From NCBI GenBank assembly GCA_031287575.1, contig JAITSV010000055.1:51059-115058 (forward strand): DNA of 64,000 nucleotides. Direction: 5' to 3'. The notes beneath the pieces are model-generated. The model had not been told where the DNA came from and did not search any database. It worked only from the letters and a program-made list of their open reading frames with translations. Origin of the DNA: Desulfovibrio sp. (GTDB lineage: Bacteria > Desulfobacterota > Desulfovibrionia > Desulfovibrionales > Desulfovibrionaceae). Made by a program: the position numbers and the translations under genes. Shown here in pieces: positions 32,356-40,825 of this stretch; positions within the stretch are counted from its first letter, which is position 1, and each line of letters opens with the position of its first letter.

Positions 32356-33174
32356 ATGTCCTCCACGTCTTCGCCAGTTCCTTCCGGCCTTGCCGCTTCC
32401 CCCTTTGCGGCGCGGTTGCCCGGCATTCTGGATATCATCCGCGAAAGCGGCGCCCTGGTCATGGACCACTGGCGCAAGCCGCGCAACATCCGGCTCAAGG
32501 GGCGCATCGACCTGGTGACCGAAACCGACCTTGCGGTGGAAGCGTTTCTCAAGGATCGCTTGATGGACGTGGTGCCCGGCGCCACCTTCATGGCGGAGGA
32601 AAGCGCCACCACGCGCACGCCGCAGGGCACCTGCTGGATCATCGACCCCATCGACGGTACCACCAATTTCGCGCATTCGCTGCCCTTCGTGGCCACTTCC
32701 GTGGGGTTGTGGCACGAGGGGCGGGTGGTGCTGGGCGTCGTCAATGCGCCCGTGCTGGGTGAATGCTTCTGGGCGGTGCGGGGCGGCGGGGCGTTTTGCA
32801 ACGGCGAGCCGCTGCGCGTCTCCGACCGCGAGCCGCTGGAACAGGCGGTGGTGGCCACCGGCTTTCCCTATACCATCAGCGAGGACGTCGACACGGTGCT
32901 GGCGCGGCTGCGCAAGGCCCTGGTGACCACGCGCGGCGTGCGCCGCTGCGGTGCCGCGGCCATAGACCTGGCCTTCGTGGCGTCCGGCCGGTTCGACGCC
33001 TTCTACGAGGCGGACCTGAAGCCGTGGGACACGGCGGCGGGGTGGCTGCTGGTGGAAGAGGCGGGCGGGCGCGTGACCGGGTTCGACGGCGCGCCGTACG
33101 ATTTCACCAACGAGGGCATCCTGGCCAGCAATGGCCGGGTGCACGAGGCCATGCGCGCGGTGCTGGCGTTGTAG
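32356..33174 (+). CDS. Inositol monophosphatase family protein
   Basis: 272 aa. The metal-binding signature is clear: EES near 81, WIIDPIDGTTNF near 97 and KPWDTAAGWLLVEEAGG near 225. Members remove phosphate from inositol-1-phosphate or related sugar phosphates, and SuhB also assists rRNA antitermination in E. coli. Which role applies cannot be read from sequence. ATG 32356 is used. Confidence 0.9.
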   Translation: MSSTSSPVPSGLAASPFAARLPGILDIIRESGALVMDHWRKPRNIRLKGRIDLVTETDLAVEAFLKDRLMDVVPGATFMAEESATTRTPQGTCWIIDPIDGTTNFAHSLPFVATSVGLWHEGRVVLGVVNAPVLGECFWAVRGGGAFCNGEPLRVSDREPLEQAVVATGFPYTISEDVDTVLARLRKALVTTRGVRRCGAAAIDLAFVASGRFDAFYEADLKPWDTAAGWLLVEEAGGRVTGFDGAPYDFTNEGILASNGRVHEAMRAVLAL

Positions 33175-33209
33175 GCCGGTTCAGGCCTGCTCGGGCGGTT
33201 CAGGCCGGT

Positions 33210-33923
33210 TCAGGACAGTTCGGGCAGTTCCGGTTCCAGGGCGTGCGTCGGGGCGGGCACGTCGCGGAACACGTCGCCGCGTTCCGCAGCCCAAACCAGC
33301 GCCGGCGTCAGCATGTCCCGGAAGTGTTCAAGCAGCGCATCAAGTTCGTCGGCATCAACGAACATGCCGTCGGCCACTTCGCCCGGATTGGGGTGTGGCG
33401 TTTCGCCCACGGGGCCGGCCGCGAACAGGGTGATGTGCGCGAAGCCCGTTGCCTCGGTGGCCGGAATTTCCGCCCGGCGTATCAGGCGCCCCGCGGCGAT
33501 GCCCAGTTCCTCGCGCAGCTCGCGCAGGGCGGCATCCTCGCGCGATTCTCCGGCCCGCACGTGACCGGTGGCCGAAAGATCCCAGCGGCCGGGATACAGA
33601 TGCTTGTTCGCGGCGCGCTTTTGCAGGTAGACGCGGCCCTCGGCGTCGTGCAGCATGACCAGCACCACCCGGTGGCGCAGCGACTGGCGGCGAGCCTGGG
33701 CAATGGGCATGACCATCAAGGGCCGGTCGCGCTCGTCGGTGATTTCCAGGTATTCCACGTTATCGCCGGGTTCCGCGTCGTCCTGGTGCCCCGGCCTGGC
33801 CCTGGCGCCTCGGCGCGGTGCCGTCCGGCCACGCGGTTTGGCGCGCCCCCACTTGGCGGTGGGCGAGGGACGGCGGTGTTCGACCGTTTCGTCCACGGTA
33901 CGTGAAGGAGGGCGTTTGCCCAT
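33210..33923 (-). CDS. Nudix hydrolase
   Basis: 237 aa. A complete Nudix box GHVRAGESREDAALRELREE followed by LGI fits GX5EX7REUXEEXGU. The arrangement resembles YfcD/IPP-isomerase-like Nudix enzymes, which hydrolyse nucleoside diphosphate derivatives; the substrate is unknown. The first ~50 residues are basic, Arg/Pro-rich and absent from most relatives. ATG 33921-33923 follows AGGAG at 33929-33933. The start codon overlaps that of the divergent rimI gene. Confidence 0.88.
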   Translation of the reverse strand: MGKRPPSRTVDETVEHRRPSPTAKWGRAKPRGRTAPRRGARARPGHQDDAEPGDNVEYLEITDERDRPLMVMPIAQARRQSLRHRVVLVMLHDAEGRVYLQKRAANKHLYPGRWDLSATGHVRAGESREDAALRELREELGIAAGRLIRRAEIPATEATGFAHITLFAAGPVGETPHPNPGEVADGMFVDADELDALLEHFRDMLTPALVWAAERGDVFRDVPAPTHALEPELPELS

Positions 33924-34515
33924 GCAGTCTCCTGTCTGTTCCGGGTCCGGCGGGGGCCAGTGCGGCCCGCGGGCGGAATTTTTCCGCCTGGGCTCCGGCG
34001 ACATCGTTGAAGTGGCCGAACTGGAACGCCAGTGCTTTTCCACCCCGTGGAGCGAAGAGCAATTTCACCTTGCCTTCGAGCGCAAGGTGTTTTCGGTGTT
34101 CGGCCTGCGCGATGCGGGGCGGCTTGTGGCGTACGTGGCCGTGTACCATCTGGCGGGCGAGCTGGAAATACTCAACGTGGCCGTGCACCCCGATCAGCGG
34201 CGGCGCGGGCTGGGTCGCCGTCTGCTGGCCATCCTGTTGCAAGTGGGTGCCAAAATGGGCATACATAGGGCCGTGCTTGAGGTCCGCACCGGCAACGCCC
34301 CGGCCATCGGCCTGTACAAGGGGCTGGGATTCACCCGCGCGGGCGTGCGGCCGCACTATTACGGCGACACCGGCGAAGACGCCATCATCTACGAATGCGA
34401 CCTTGCGGGCTGGGCCTGCCGCGAGCCGGAATGCGCCGTCCCGACAGGCGGCCCTGCTCCGGATGCCCCCGGCGCGCTCGTTGACGCCGATGCCGACGAG
34501 TCCGGCGGGGCCTGA
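33922..34515 (+). CDS. rimI: Ribosomal protein alanine N-acetyltransferase (RimI-type GNAT)
   Basis: 197 aa GNAT acetyltransferase. It has the acetyl-CoA loop VHPDQRRRGLGRRLL and the C-terminal NAPAIGLYKGLGFTRAGVR. RimI acetylates the N-terminal Ala of ribosomal protein S18 in enterobacteria. ATG 33922 follows AAGGAGG at 33905-33911. The first base of ATG lies inside the ATG of the Nudix gene on the other strand (shared CATG). The C-terminal ~35 residues are a low-complexity tail. Confidence 0.85.
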   Translation: MQSPVCSGSGGGQCGPRAEFFRLGSGDIVEVAELERQCFSTPWSEEQFHLAFERKVFSVFGLRDAGRLVAYVAVYHLAGELEILNVAVHPDQRRRGLGRRLLAILLQVGAKMGIHRAVLEVRTGNAPAIGLYKGLGFTRAGVRPHYYGDTGEDAIIYECDLAGWACREPECAVPTGGPAPDAPGALVDADADESGGA

Positions 34516-34567
34516 GTCCGCGGCCTTGCTGCGTCCTGCCGCCGACTTTCGGCGCGGCACCCGGCCA

Positions 34568-34629
34568 CATGATCTTTCGGACGGGTATACCCGTCTGGCA
34601 TGATCTTTTGGACGGGCACGCCTGTCCGC
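34568..34629. repeat. Two tandem 31-bp repeats, each with a small dyad
   Basis: CATGATCTTTCGGACGGG at 34568 recurs as CATGATCTTTTGGACGGG at 34599. Each copy continues into a short inverted repeat (GACGGG-TATA-CCCGTC; GGACGGGC...GCCTGTCC). They end about 40 bp before tpiA, in its leader. Confidence 0.75.
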
Positions 34630-34668
34630 CACCGTTCACCTTTCACGCAACACCGTCCGGAGACCCGC

Positions 34669-35424
34669 ATGAAGAAGCTCATGGCCGCCAACTGGAAGAT
34701 GTACAAGACCGCCGGGGAAGCGCGGACCACTGCCGCTTCGCTGGCGGTGCTGACGGCGGACACCCTGCCGGACGACCGCGAGGTGGTGATCTTTCCGCAG
34801 TTCACCGCGCTGTCGCCCGTGGCCGACGCGCTGCGCCATGCTGACGGGTATTCGGTCGGCGCGCAGGACGTGTATCCGGCGGCGGAAGGCGCCTACACCG
34901 GAGAGATATCGCCGGGCATGCTCATGGACTGCGGCTGTACCTGGGTGCTTACCGGCCATTCGGAGCGCCGCCACATCATCGGCGAGAGCGATGAACTGGC
35001 GGGCGCCAAGACCGCATTCAGCATCAAGGCCGGGCTCAACGTGGTGCTGTGCATTGGCGAAACCATCGATGAGCGCGAGGCGGGCCGCCTGGGCGAGGTG
35101 CTGGAGCGCCAGTTGGCCGCCGGTCTTGCCGGGGTGAAGGGGGACGCCGTGCCCGCCGCCATTGCCGTGGCCTACGAACCGGTGTGGGCCATCGGCACCG
35201 GAAAGGTGGCCGGACCGCCGGAAATCGTCGCGGCCCATGTCCTGGTGCGCCAGTTGCTGGTGGCCCGCTACGGGCAGGTGGGCAGTGCGGTGCGCATCCT
35301 GTACGGCGGCAGCGTCAAGCCCGAAAACGCCCGTGAAATCATTGCCCTTGACAATGTGGACGGTGTCTTGGTAGGAGGCGCTTCTTTGCAGGCTGACTCG
35401 TTCAGCCGCATCATTCTGGCGTAA
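34669..35424 (+). CDS. tpiA: Triosephosphate isomerase
   Basis: 251 aa. All catalytic motifs are present: Lys in AANWKMYK, His in TGHSERR, Glu in AYEPVWAIGTGK, and the phosphate loop LYGGSVKPEN. It interconverts dihydroxyacetone phosphate and glyceraldehyde-3-phosphate. secG follows 38 bp downstream. Confidence 0.97.
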   Translation: MKKLMAANWKMYKTAGEARTTAASLAVLTADTLPDDREVVIFPQFTALSPVADALRHADGYSVGAQDVYPAAEGAYTGEISPGMLMDCGCTWVLTGHSERRHIIGESDELAGAKTAFSIKAGLNVVLCIGETIDEREAGRLGEVLERQLAAGLAGVKGDAVPAAIAVAYEPVWAIGTGKVAGPPEIVAAHVLVRQLLVARYGQVGSAVRILYGGSVKPENAREIIALDNVDGVLVGGASLQADSFSRIILA

Positions 35425-35462
35425 GCCGTGCCCCGGCGCGGAGTTTTCACAAGGAGAGTACG

Positions 35463-35798
35463 GTGCAGACCCTGATCCTGACCCTGCATGTGGTCGCGTG
35501 TCTTGCCCTGATCGTGCTGGTGCTGCTGCAATCCGGCAAGGAAGGCATGGGCGTGATCTTCGGCGGCGGCAACACCTCGCTGTTCGGCAGCACTGGCGCC
35601 GGCGGCATGCTTGCCAAGCTGACCGCGTTTCTGGCGGTCCTGTTCATCATCACGTCGCTGTCGTACAACGTGCTCACCAGCAGCCGCAAGTCGGACGATT
35701 CGACCATCCTCGACGTGAAGCTGGAAGACGTGCAGCCCGCTCCGGCGGCCCCTGCCGTGCCTGCTCCCGCCGCCCCGGCCGAGCAGAAGTCCAACTAG
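35463..35798 (+). CDS. secG: Preprotein translocase subunit SecG
   Basis: 111 aa. Two membrane segments (about 3-21 and 52-70) flank the conserved loop GKEGMGVIFGGGNTSLFGSTG. SecG assists the SecYE channel in protein export. The C-terminal 40 residues are Ala/Pro-rich. The start is GTG 35463 after AAGGAG. Confidence 0.94.
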   Translation: MQTLILTLHVVACLALIVLVLLQSGKEGMGVIFGGGNTSLFGSTGAGGMLAKLTAFLAVLFIITSLSYNVLTSSRKSDDSTILDVKLEDVQPAPAAPAVPAPAAPAEQKSN

Positions 35799-35834
35799 CA
35801 GCGCAAGTTTCGGCGCGCCTTGCGCCAACCCCGT

Positions 35835-35921
35835 GCCGAGGTGGTGGAATTGGTAGACACGCTATCTTGAGGGGGTAGTGGGAGAAATCCCGTAAGGGTT
35901 CGAGTCCCTTCCTCGGCACCA
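35835..35921 (+). tRNA. tRNA-Leu, anticodon GAG
   Basis: 87 nt with a long variable arm, as expected for Leu. The acceptor GCCGAGG pairs with CCTCGGC, and CCA is encoded. The anticodon loop TTGAGGG gives GAG (reads CUC/CUU). It lies 36 bp after secG. Confidence 0.97.
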
Positions 35922-35929
35922 TTGAACAT

Positions 35930-35965
35930 GAAGCCGTAACTGGAATCACCGGTTACGGCTTTCGT
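35930..35965 (+). terminator. Terminator after tRNA-Leu
   Basis: A 10-bp stem AAGCCGTAAC/GTTACGGCTT with an 11-nt loop and a short T tail, 8 bp after the tRNA. Confidence 0.8.
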
Positions 35966-36200
35966 ACGTTCTGCGACGGGCAGGAAAACCTGGGGGGCGC
36001 CTGCGCGGTAGGGGGAGGTGAGACGACACCGGGCCAACAGTGCGAACTGCGCCAACTATGCGAACTGTGCCAGGTGGGGCTGCCACACCCCGGCTCCTGT
36101 CCTCTCCTGTTGCACCCATGTCGTGCCCGTACGCAACCGGCGACCGCTCTGGCCCCCTTGTATGCTTGGCGCAGCCCTGTGCCCTCTGCGGGAATTCAGG

Positions 36201-37325
36201 CTAGAAAATGCGCTTCAGCCCAGGAAGGCGGGTCAGGACGAGGTCGCTGACCATGAGGCTTATGCCATAACTCACCATGATGAGGATGGCTGCTTTCAGG
36301 AAAATGGACAGCGGCCACGGTACGAACACCAGCGCCAGCGGATAGAGAATGAGCGGATGCAGGTAGTAGGTTCCGTAGGAGTTACGCGCCAGATAGCGCC
36401 AGAATCGGCCGTTTCCGGCGATGTCCTGGCGAAACAGGGCAATCATCGCGAACAGGGATGTCAGGCAGAACAGGTTGAACAGAAGGATGGCCATGGCTTT
36501 GAAGCCGATGTCGGGTGCCGCCGCCTGGGGTCCCATCCGCCACATCAGGTAGGCTGACCCCGACAGTACCCATATCGGCATCCAGAGACGGAGACGAGGC
36601 TGAAACCCGGCATCCGTGAACCAGCCGGAGCGGCAGGCGAAAATGCCCAGTGCGAAATATCCGACGTAATTCGGTATGCGCACTGGCTGATAGGCGAACA
36701 GGTAGTTGTTGCTCCACAGATCCAACTCGTAGCGCGTGGCGATCATTGTGGAAGTGGCCGACAGCAGCAGGATGAACAGGCCGTGCTGCCACCAGGCAGG
36801 CCGACGGACGCCGGGAGGCCAGGCGACGAAGCTGCGGCTGGCTGAGAACAGGATGGCGGTGACGGCGAACAGGGCCAGCAAGACGCCAAGGTACCAATAG
36901 ACCGATTGCTGATACGCCTTTCCCCAAAAGTCGGTTTGCCAGAAGGTCCAAAGGGACATCGGCACCTGACGGGAATAGTAGATCATGTAGGCTGTAGGCG
37001 GCGCAAGAATGAGAACACCGAAAGCCCACGGAATTCCTATCCTCCGAATCTTGTCCCTGAAGAACAATGCGGGGCCGCGCTTCACCAGGGACGGCCAGAC
37101 GAAATAGCCGGCCAGGAAAAACATGATTTGCATGATCGGCACATCGATCAGCAGCACCATGTAGGTAAAGAGAATGCTGCGGTGATTGTCGAGGACGTAC
37201 CACCAGGATGGTGCGAATTCCATGTATGTGATGAACGCATGCAGGGCGACGACGAGAAACACGACAACGGCGCGAAGGTTGTCCAAGGCATGGTTTCGGG
37301 CGGAGACGGTCGTTTCGGGCATCAT
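36201..37325 (-). CDS. Integral membrane acyltransferase (acyltransferase 3 family)
   Basis: 374 aa with about ten hydrophobic segments. The N-terminal pattern NHALDNLRAVVVFLVVALHAF is that of acyltransferase 3/OpgC-like proteins, which O-acylate surface sugars or glucans at the inner membrane. ATG 37325 is chosen for the G-rich sequence before it; a start at 37361 is possible. GC content is visibly lower than in the flanks and it lies directly after tRNA-Leu, so acquisition by transfer is plausible. No neighbouring gene explains its substrate. Confidence 0.82.
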   Translation of the reverse strand: MMPETTVSARNHALDNLRAVVVFLVVALHAFITYMEFAPSWWYVLDNHRSILFTYMVLLIDVPIMQIMFFLAGYFVWPSLVKRGPALFFRDKIRRIGIPWAFGVLILAPPTAYMIYYSRQVPMSLWTFWQTDFWGKAYQQSVYWYLGVLLALFAVTAILFSASRSFVAWPPGVRRPAWWQHGLFILLLSATSTMIATRYELDLWSNNYLFAYQPVRIPNYVGYFALGIFACRSGWFTDAGFQPRLRLWMPIWVLSGSAYLMWRMGPQAAAPDIGFKAMAILLFNLFCLTSLFAMIALFRQDIAGNGRFWRYLARNSYGTYYLHPLILYPLALVFVPWPLSIFLKAAILIMVSYGISLMVSDLVLTRLPGLKRIF

Positions 37326-38190
37326 ACGGCCCCCCGGAGGTTCGGTCGTGGAATCCATCATCAGGCAAGGCCTGGCCGCCAACGCGGGTACGTCTGGAAC
37401 CGCCATGCATGCGGCAACGTCTTGGCACCTGTGAAAACAGGACCGTAGCCAAGGGCGAGCACTCCTTTCGTATGCCCGCACTGCTGTCCGAACAAGCAAT
37501 TTGTGATGGCCGCAGCCTTCCTGCACGCATATCCGAAGCCCCCCCTTGGTGATCTCGTAGGGGCCGCAGTGTGTTTGTGCATTCGGAATGTCGACGCGAT
37601 GCTGGCCCGCATTGCGGCATATGGCTCAATGCACCCTGCAGGCATGATTGACAAACTCCGTCAGTCTGCTTGAGAGCGCCGGTTGCACGGGGTGCATGAC
37701 AAGCATGGGAGCCGCTGCGCGTGGAAGGGGCTTGGGCAGGGGACTCCATGCTCGATCAGCGGGGGCTTTCCCACGGTATCGCGCACCGCGCCCGCGCGCA
37801 GTCCTTGCAGGTCGCGCCATTGGCGGGGGGGGGCAGGCGGTTCGCCTGCTGCTCAGGAAGAGGGGGGGATGGTGCTGCCAGGCATAAAGCGAATGACCAT
37901 GGGCACGGATGACGGTGAAGCTGGCCGCGTGGTAAGTACGCGCGGCATGCGCACGCGGTTCCGTTTTTTCCATACCATCACCCGGCGATCAGCCAGGGTC
38001 AATGCTGGCTGACCCTGCACCTGAACGAGGATACGGTGAGGGGGGCTGTGGGATTCCACGCACTGGGGCAGGGTGAGGGCATCCCTGCGGCCCGCCGCAT
38101 GGTGTGGCGACGGGCCGCGTCCGGAGGAACTGGCGTGTCTGAGTTGGCGGGCGCGTTGTGTTGCCGCATGGAGAAGCGCAACGTGCCGTC
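37326..38190. other. Long intergenic region, no gene recognised
   Basis: About 865 bp between the acyltransferase and the zinc-ribbon gene. Short open frames in both directions lack coding character. It contains a long G-run near 37821-37830 and may be decayed coding sequence. Confidence 0.5.
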
Positions 38191-38355
38191 CTAGCTCAGG
38201 CGGTTGATGTCGAGGGGCGCACCGCAGCAGGGGCAGATGTCCACGCGCTTGCCGCTGAAGCAGGTACCGGCAAAGAACAGGGTGCGGAACTTGCGTTCGA
38301 TGGAGCTGTACAGAACCCAGAGCTGATGGCCGCAGGTGCAGAAACGCTGTTGCAT
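38191..38355 (-). CDS. 54-residue zinc-ribbon protein
   Basis: A tiny protein with one CxC pair (FCTCGHQL) and one CPCCGAPL near the C-terminus, enough for a zinc ribbon. ATG 38353-38355 follows AAGGAG with ideal spacing, which decides the start. It lies directly downstream of the CI-like repressor gene on the same strand. An 18-bp operator candidate (38400-38417) sits 45-62 bp before its start. It may be a small regulator controlled by the repressor; function unknown. Confidence 0.75.
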   Translation of the reverse strand: MQQRFCTCGHQLWVLYSSIERKFRTLFFAGTCFSGKRVDICPCCGAPLDINRLS

Positions 38356-38399
38356 GACGGTCTCCTTGGGAATGTGGCGGGGAATGCCGCCGATTACTG

Positions 38400-38417
38400 T
38401 GTTTATAAAAGTGAACA
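38400..38417. promoter_or_regulatory. Operator candidate before the zinc-ribbon gene
   Basis: TGTTTATAAAAGTGAACA, an imperfect dyad TGTTYA-N6-TRAACA, covers a -10-like TATAAA. The identical 18 bases occur in opposite orientation at 39277-39294, upstream of the repressor. Confidence 0.7.
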
Positions 38418-38436
38418 TGCGAGATAAAAAAGGGGG

Positions 38437-39204
38437 TTATCCCATTTCTCGACACAACCAGACAACCCGGCCGATGACACGGAACTGTTCCAGTTCGTCG
38501 CCGCGCACGCGAATGGGCGAGTAGGCGGGATTGTCGCTGACAAGGGCCAGGCCGTCCGGGGTGCGCATGATGCGTTTGACCAGCACGGCATCTTCCAGGC
38601 CCACGGCGTAGACCTGGCCGAAGCGCAGGTCTTCTGTGGCGCGGTCCACCAGCACGGTGTCGCCGTCGCGGATTTCCGGTTCCATGCTGTCACCCACCAC
38701 GTCCATGAGCACCATGGCCGAAGGCGTGCCCTTGCGTGCCAGCCAGGCATGCGCGAAGGGCTGGCCGCCCACCGGTATGGCCTGCACCTCGAACGAGCCG
38801 CCGCCAGCGCTCAGTCGGGCGCGGACCTTGGGCACCATGTGCACGGTGGGGGGCAGATCCGCGTGGGGCGAGGCGGGCATGGCGGGGCGCAACGTCGCCG
38901 CCCGTTGGGAGGCGGGACCGGCGGCGGCAAGACCATTGCTGCCGTGACCGCCCAGCGTCTGGCTGCCCACGTTCGCCGCCTGCGCAGCAGGGCGTGCCGC
39001 GCCGCGTCCGTATTCCAGCCAGTCGGGGGACAGGCCGTACACCCGCGACAGCCGCAGAATCCATTTCTGGGGGATGGCATCGCGGTTCTTGGCCTGGGTG
39101 ATGGCGCTGCGGTTCACCCCCAGCACGCGGGCAAGGGCCTGCTGCGTGGTGATGTCCGTGCCCTGCATGACCCGGGCGAAGAAGGTGTCGAAGGCATCCG
39201 GCAT
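38437..39204 (-). CDS. CI/LexA-like repressor with S24 peptidase domain
   Basis: 255 aa. Residues 1-66 form a phage CI-type helix-turn-helix (TTQQALARVLGVNRSAITQAK). A low-complexity linker (68-115) follows. The C-terminal domain is LexA-like: candidate cleavage region LSAGGGSFE near 131-139, catalytic Ser173 in VGDSMEP and Lys210 in AVLVKRI. Such repressors self-cleave on RecA activation. Two identical 18-bp operators flank the gene, at its own promoter and at the zinc-ribbon gene, so it is probably autoregulated. No phage genes are near, so it is an isolated or domesticated repressor. Confidence 0.88.
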   Translation of the reverse strand: MPDAFDTFFARVMQGTDITTQQALARVLGVNRSAITQAKNRDAIPQKWILRLSRVYGLSPDWLEYGRGAARPAAQAANVGSQTLGGHGSNGLAAAGPASQRAATLRPAMPASPHADLPPTVHMVPKVRARLSAGGGSFEVQAIPVGGQPFAHAWLARKGTPSAMVLMDVVGDSMEPEIRDGDTVLVDRATEDLRFGQVYAVGLEDAVLVKRIMRTPDGLALVSDNPAYSPIRVRGDELEQFRVIGRVVWLCREMG

Positions 39205-39276
39205 GGTGGTATCCTGTGCGGGGGGCGGGTTATGCCGCCCGTGTGGAATGGCCGTGTTGGGCTGTTCCGCTCGTTG

Positions 39277-39294
39277 TGTTCACTTTTATAAACA
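39277..39294. promoter_or_regulatory. Operator candidate at the repressor promoter
   Basis: TGTTCACTTTTATAAACA, the exact reverse complement of 38400-38417, 73-90 bp before the repressor start. It overlaps a TATAAA on the minus strand, so binding would block the promoter. Confidence 0.7.
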
Positions 39295-39490
39295 AGTTTT
39301 CGCGCAGGGCGCAAGCAAAAAATCGATGAACGGGCACGTTTGCCGTTTGTTCTTTCAGTTTGGCCGGATAGCGTGAGGAGAACGCGAGAGTTGGGGCAGC
39401 CCGGCAACGTGAAAGGGGCCCCGCGGGACCCCTTGATGGCGTACCGATGCCTGGTCGGGTGTACATGCGCAGGGCTGTTCGCCCTGACGA

Positions 39491-40741
39491 TCACCCCTCT
39501 GCGTTCAGTTCCGGGGCCACCAGATCGGCCAGGGTCTCGCGCTTGCGGATGCACCGCGCCGTTGCCCCGTCCACCAGCACCTCTGCCGCGCGAGGGCGCG
39601 AGTTGTAGTTGGAACTCATGGAAAAGCCGTATGCCCCGGCGGAAAACACCGCCAGCAGTTCGCCCTGCCGCATGTCCCGCAGGATGCGGTCGCGCGCCAG
39701 AAAGTCGCCCGATTCGCAGATGGGGCCCACCACGTCGGCGGTAATCTCGTCGCGCCCTGCGGGCTGCACCTCCGCGATGCGGTGGTACGACTGGTACAGC
39801 GAAGGGCGGACCAGGTCGTTCATTGCCGCGTCCGCGATGATGAAGTTCTTGCTGGGCGTGGACTTGGTGTAGATGACCCGGCCCACCAGAATGCCCGCGT
39901 TGCCCGCGATGACCCGGCCCGGCTCCAGGATCAGCGACAGCCCGCGCCCTCGCAACCGTTCGGACACGGTCTCGCCGAACTCCTTGGGGTGGGGCGGGGT
40001 TTCCTCTCCGTAGGTGATGCCGAGACCACCGCCAAGGTCCAGATGGGTGATGGCAAGCCCCAGGTCGCGCAGCCGTTCGTGGAAGTCCAGCACCCGGTCC
40101 AGCGCCTCCAGGAACGGGGCCAGGGTGGTGAGCTGCGAGCCGATGTGGCAGTCGATGCCCATGGGCACGACGTTGGGCAGGTCGCGGGCCAGCAGGTAGG
40201 CCGCCTGGGCCTGTTCCATGTCCAGCCCGAACTTGTTGTTGCGCATGCCCGTGGAGATGTACGGGTGGGTCTTGGGGTCCACGTCGGGGTTGATGCGCAC
40301 GCCGATGCGCGCGGTGCGGCCCATCTGCCCGGCCACGGCGTCGATGCGCTCCAGTTCCTGCACGGATTCGACGTTGAACAGCAGGATGTCCGCCTCCAGC
40401 GCGGCGCGTATTTCATCGTCCTGCTTGCCCACCCCGCTGTACACGATGCGCTGGCCGGGCACCCCGGCGGCGAGCGCGCGGTGCAGTTCGCCGCCGGACA
40501 CGATGTCCATGCCCGCGCCCATGTCCGCCAGCAGGCGCAGCAGGTGCACGTTGGAATTGGCCTTGACCGAATAGCAGGTCAGGTGGCCGACGCCGGTGAA
40601 TGCGCTGTCGAAGGCCTGGAAATGGCGGCGCAGCGTGGCCGCCGAATAGATGTACAGCGGGGTGCCGTAGCGGCTGGCCAGTTCGCGCACCGGCACATCT
40701 TCGGCGTGCAGTTCGCCGTCACGGTACTGGAAGTGGTGCAT
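39491..40741 (-). CDS. lysA: Diaminopimelate decarboxylase
   Basis: 416 aa, PLP fold type III. The PLP Lys is in CYSVKANSN, the glycine loop in LDLGGGLGITY and the active-site Cys in CESGDFLA. It makes lysine from meso-diaminopimelate, the last step of the pathway that dapL (54114) also serves. The start ATG follows AGGAG. Confidence 0.95.
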   Translation of the reverse strand: MHHFQYRDGELHAEDVPVRELASRYGTPLYIYSAATLRRHFQAFDSAFTGVGHLTCYSVKANSNVHLLRLLADMGAGMDIVSGGELHRALAAGVPGQRIVYSGVGKQDDEIRAALEADILLFNVESVQELERIDAVAGQMGRTARIGVRINPDVDPKTHPYISTGMRNNKFGLDMEQAQAAYLLARDLPNVVPMGIDCHIGSQLTTLAPFLEALDRVLDFHERLRDLGLAITHLDLGGGLGITYGEETPPHPKEFGETVSERLRGRGLSLILEPGRVIAGNAGILVGRVIYTKSTPSKNFIIADAAMNDLVRPSLYQSYHRIAEVQPAGRDEITADVVGPICESGDFLARDRILRDMRQGELLAVFSAGAYGFSMSSNYNSRPRAAEVLVDGATARCIRKRETLADLVAPELNAEG

Positions 40742-40825
40742 GCGTTTCTCCTGGTGTGGGCAGGGCTGCCGGGCGGGTGCCGGTCGGATTGCCGGATGCC
40801 GCGCACGGTTTCGGAGCCGGCGGTG

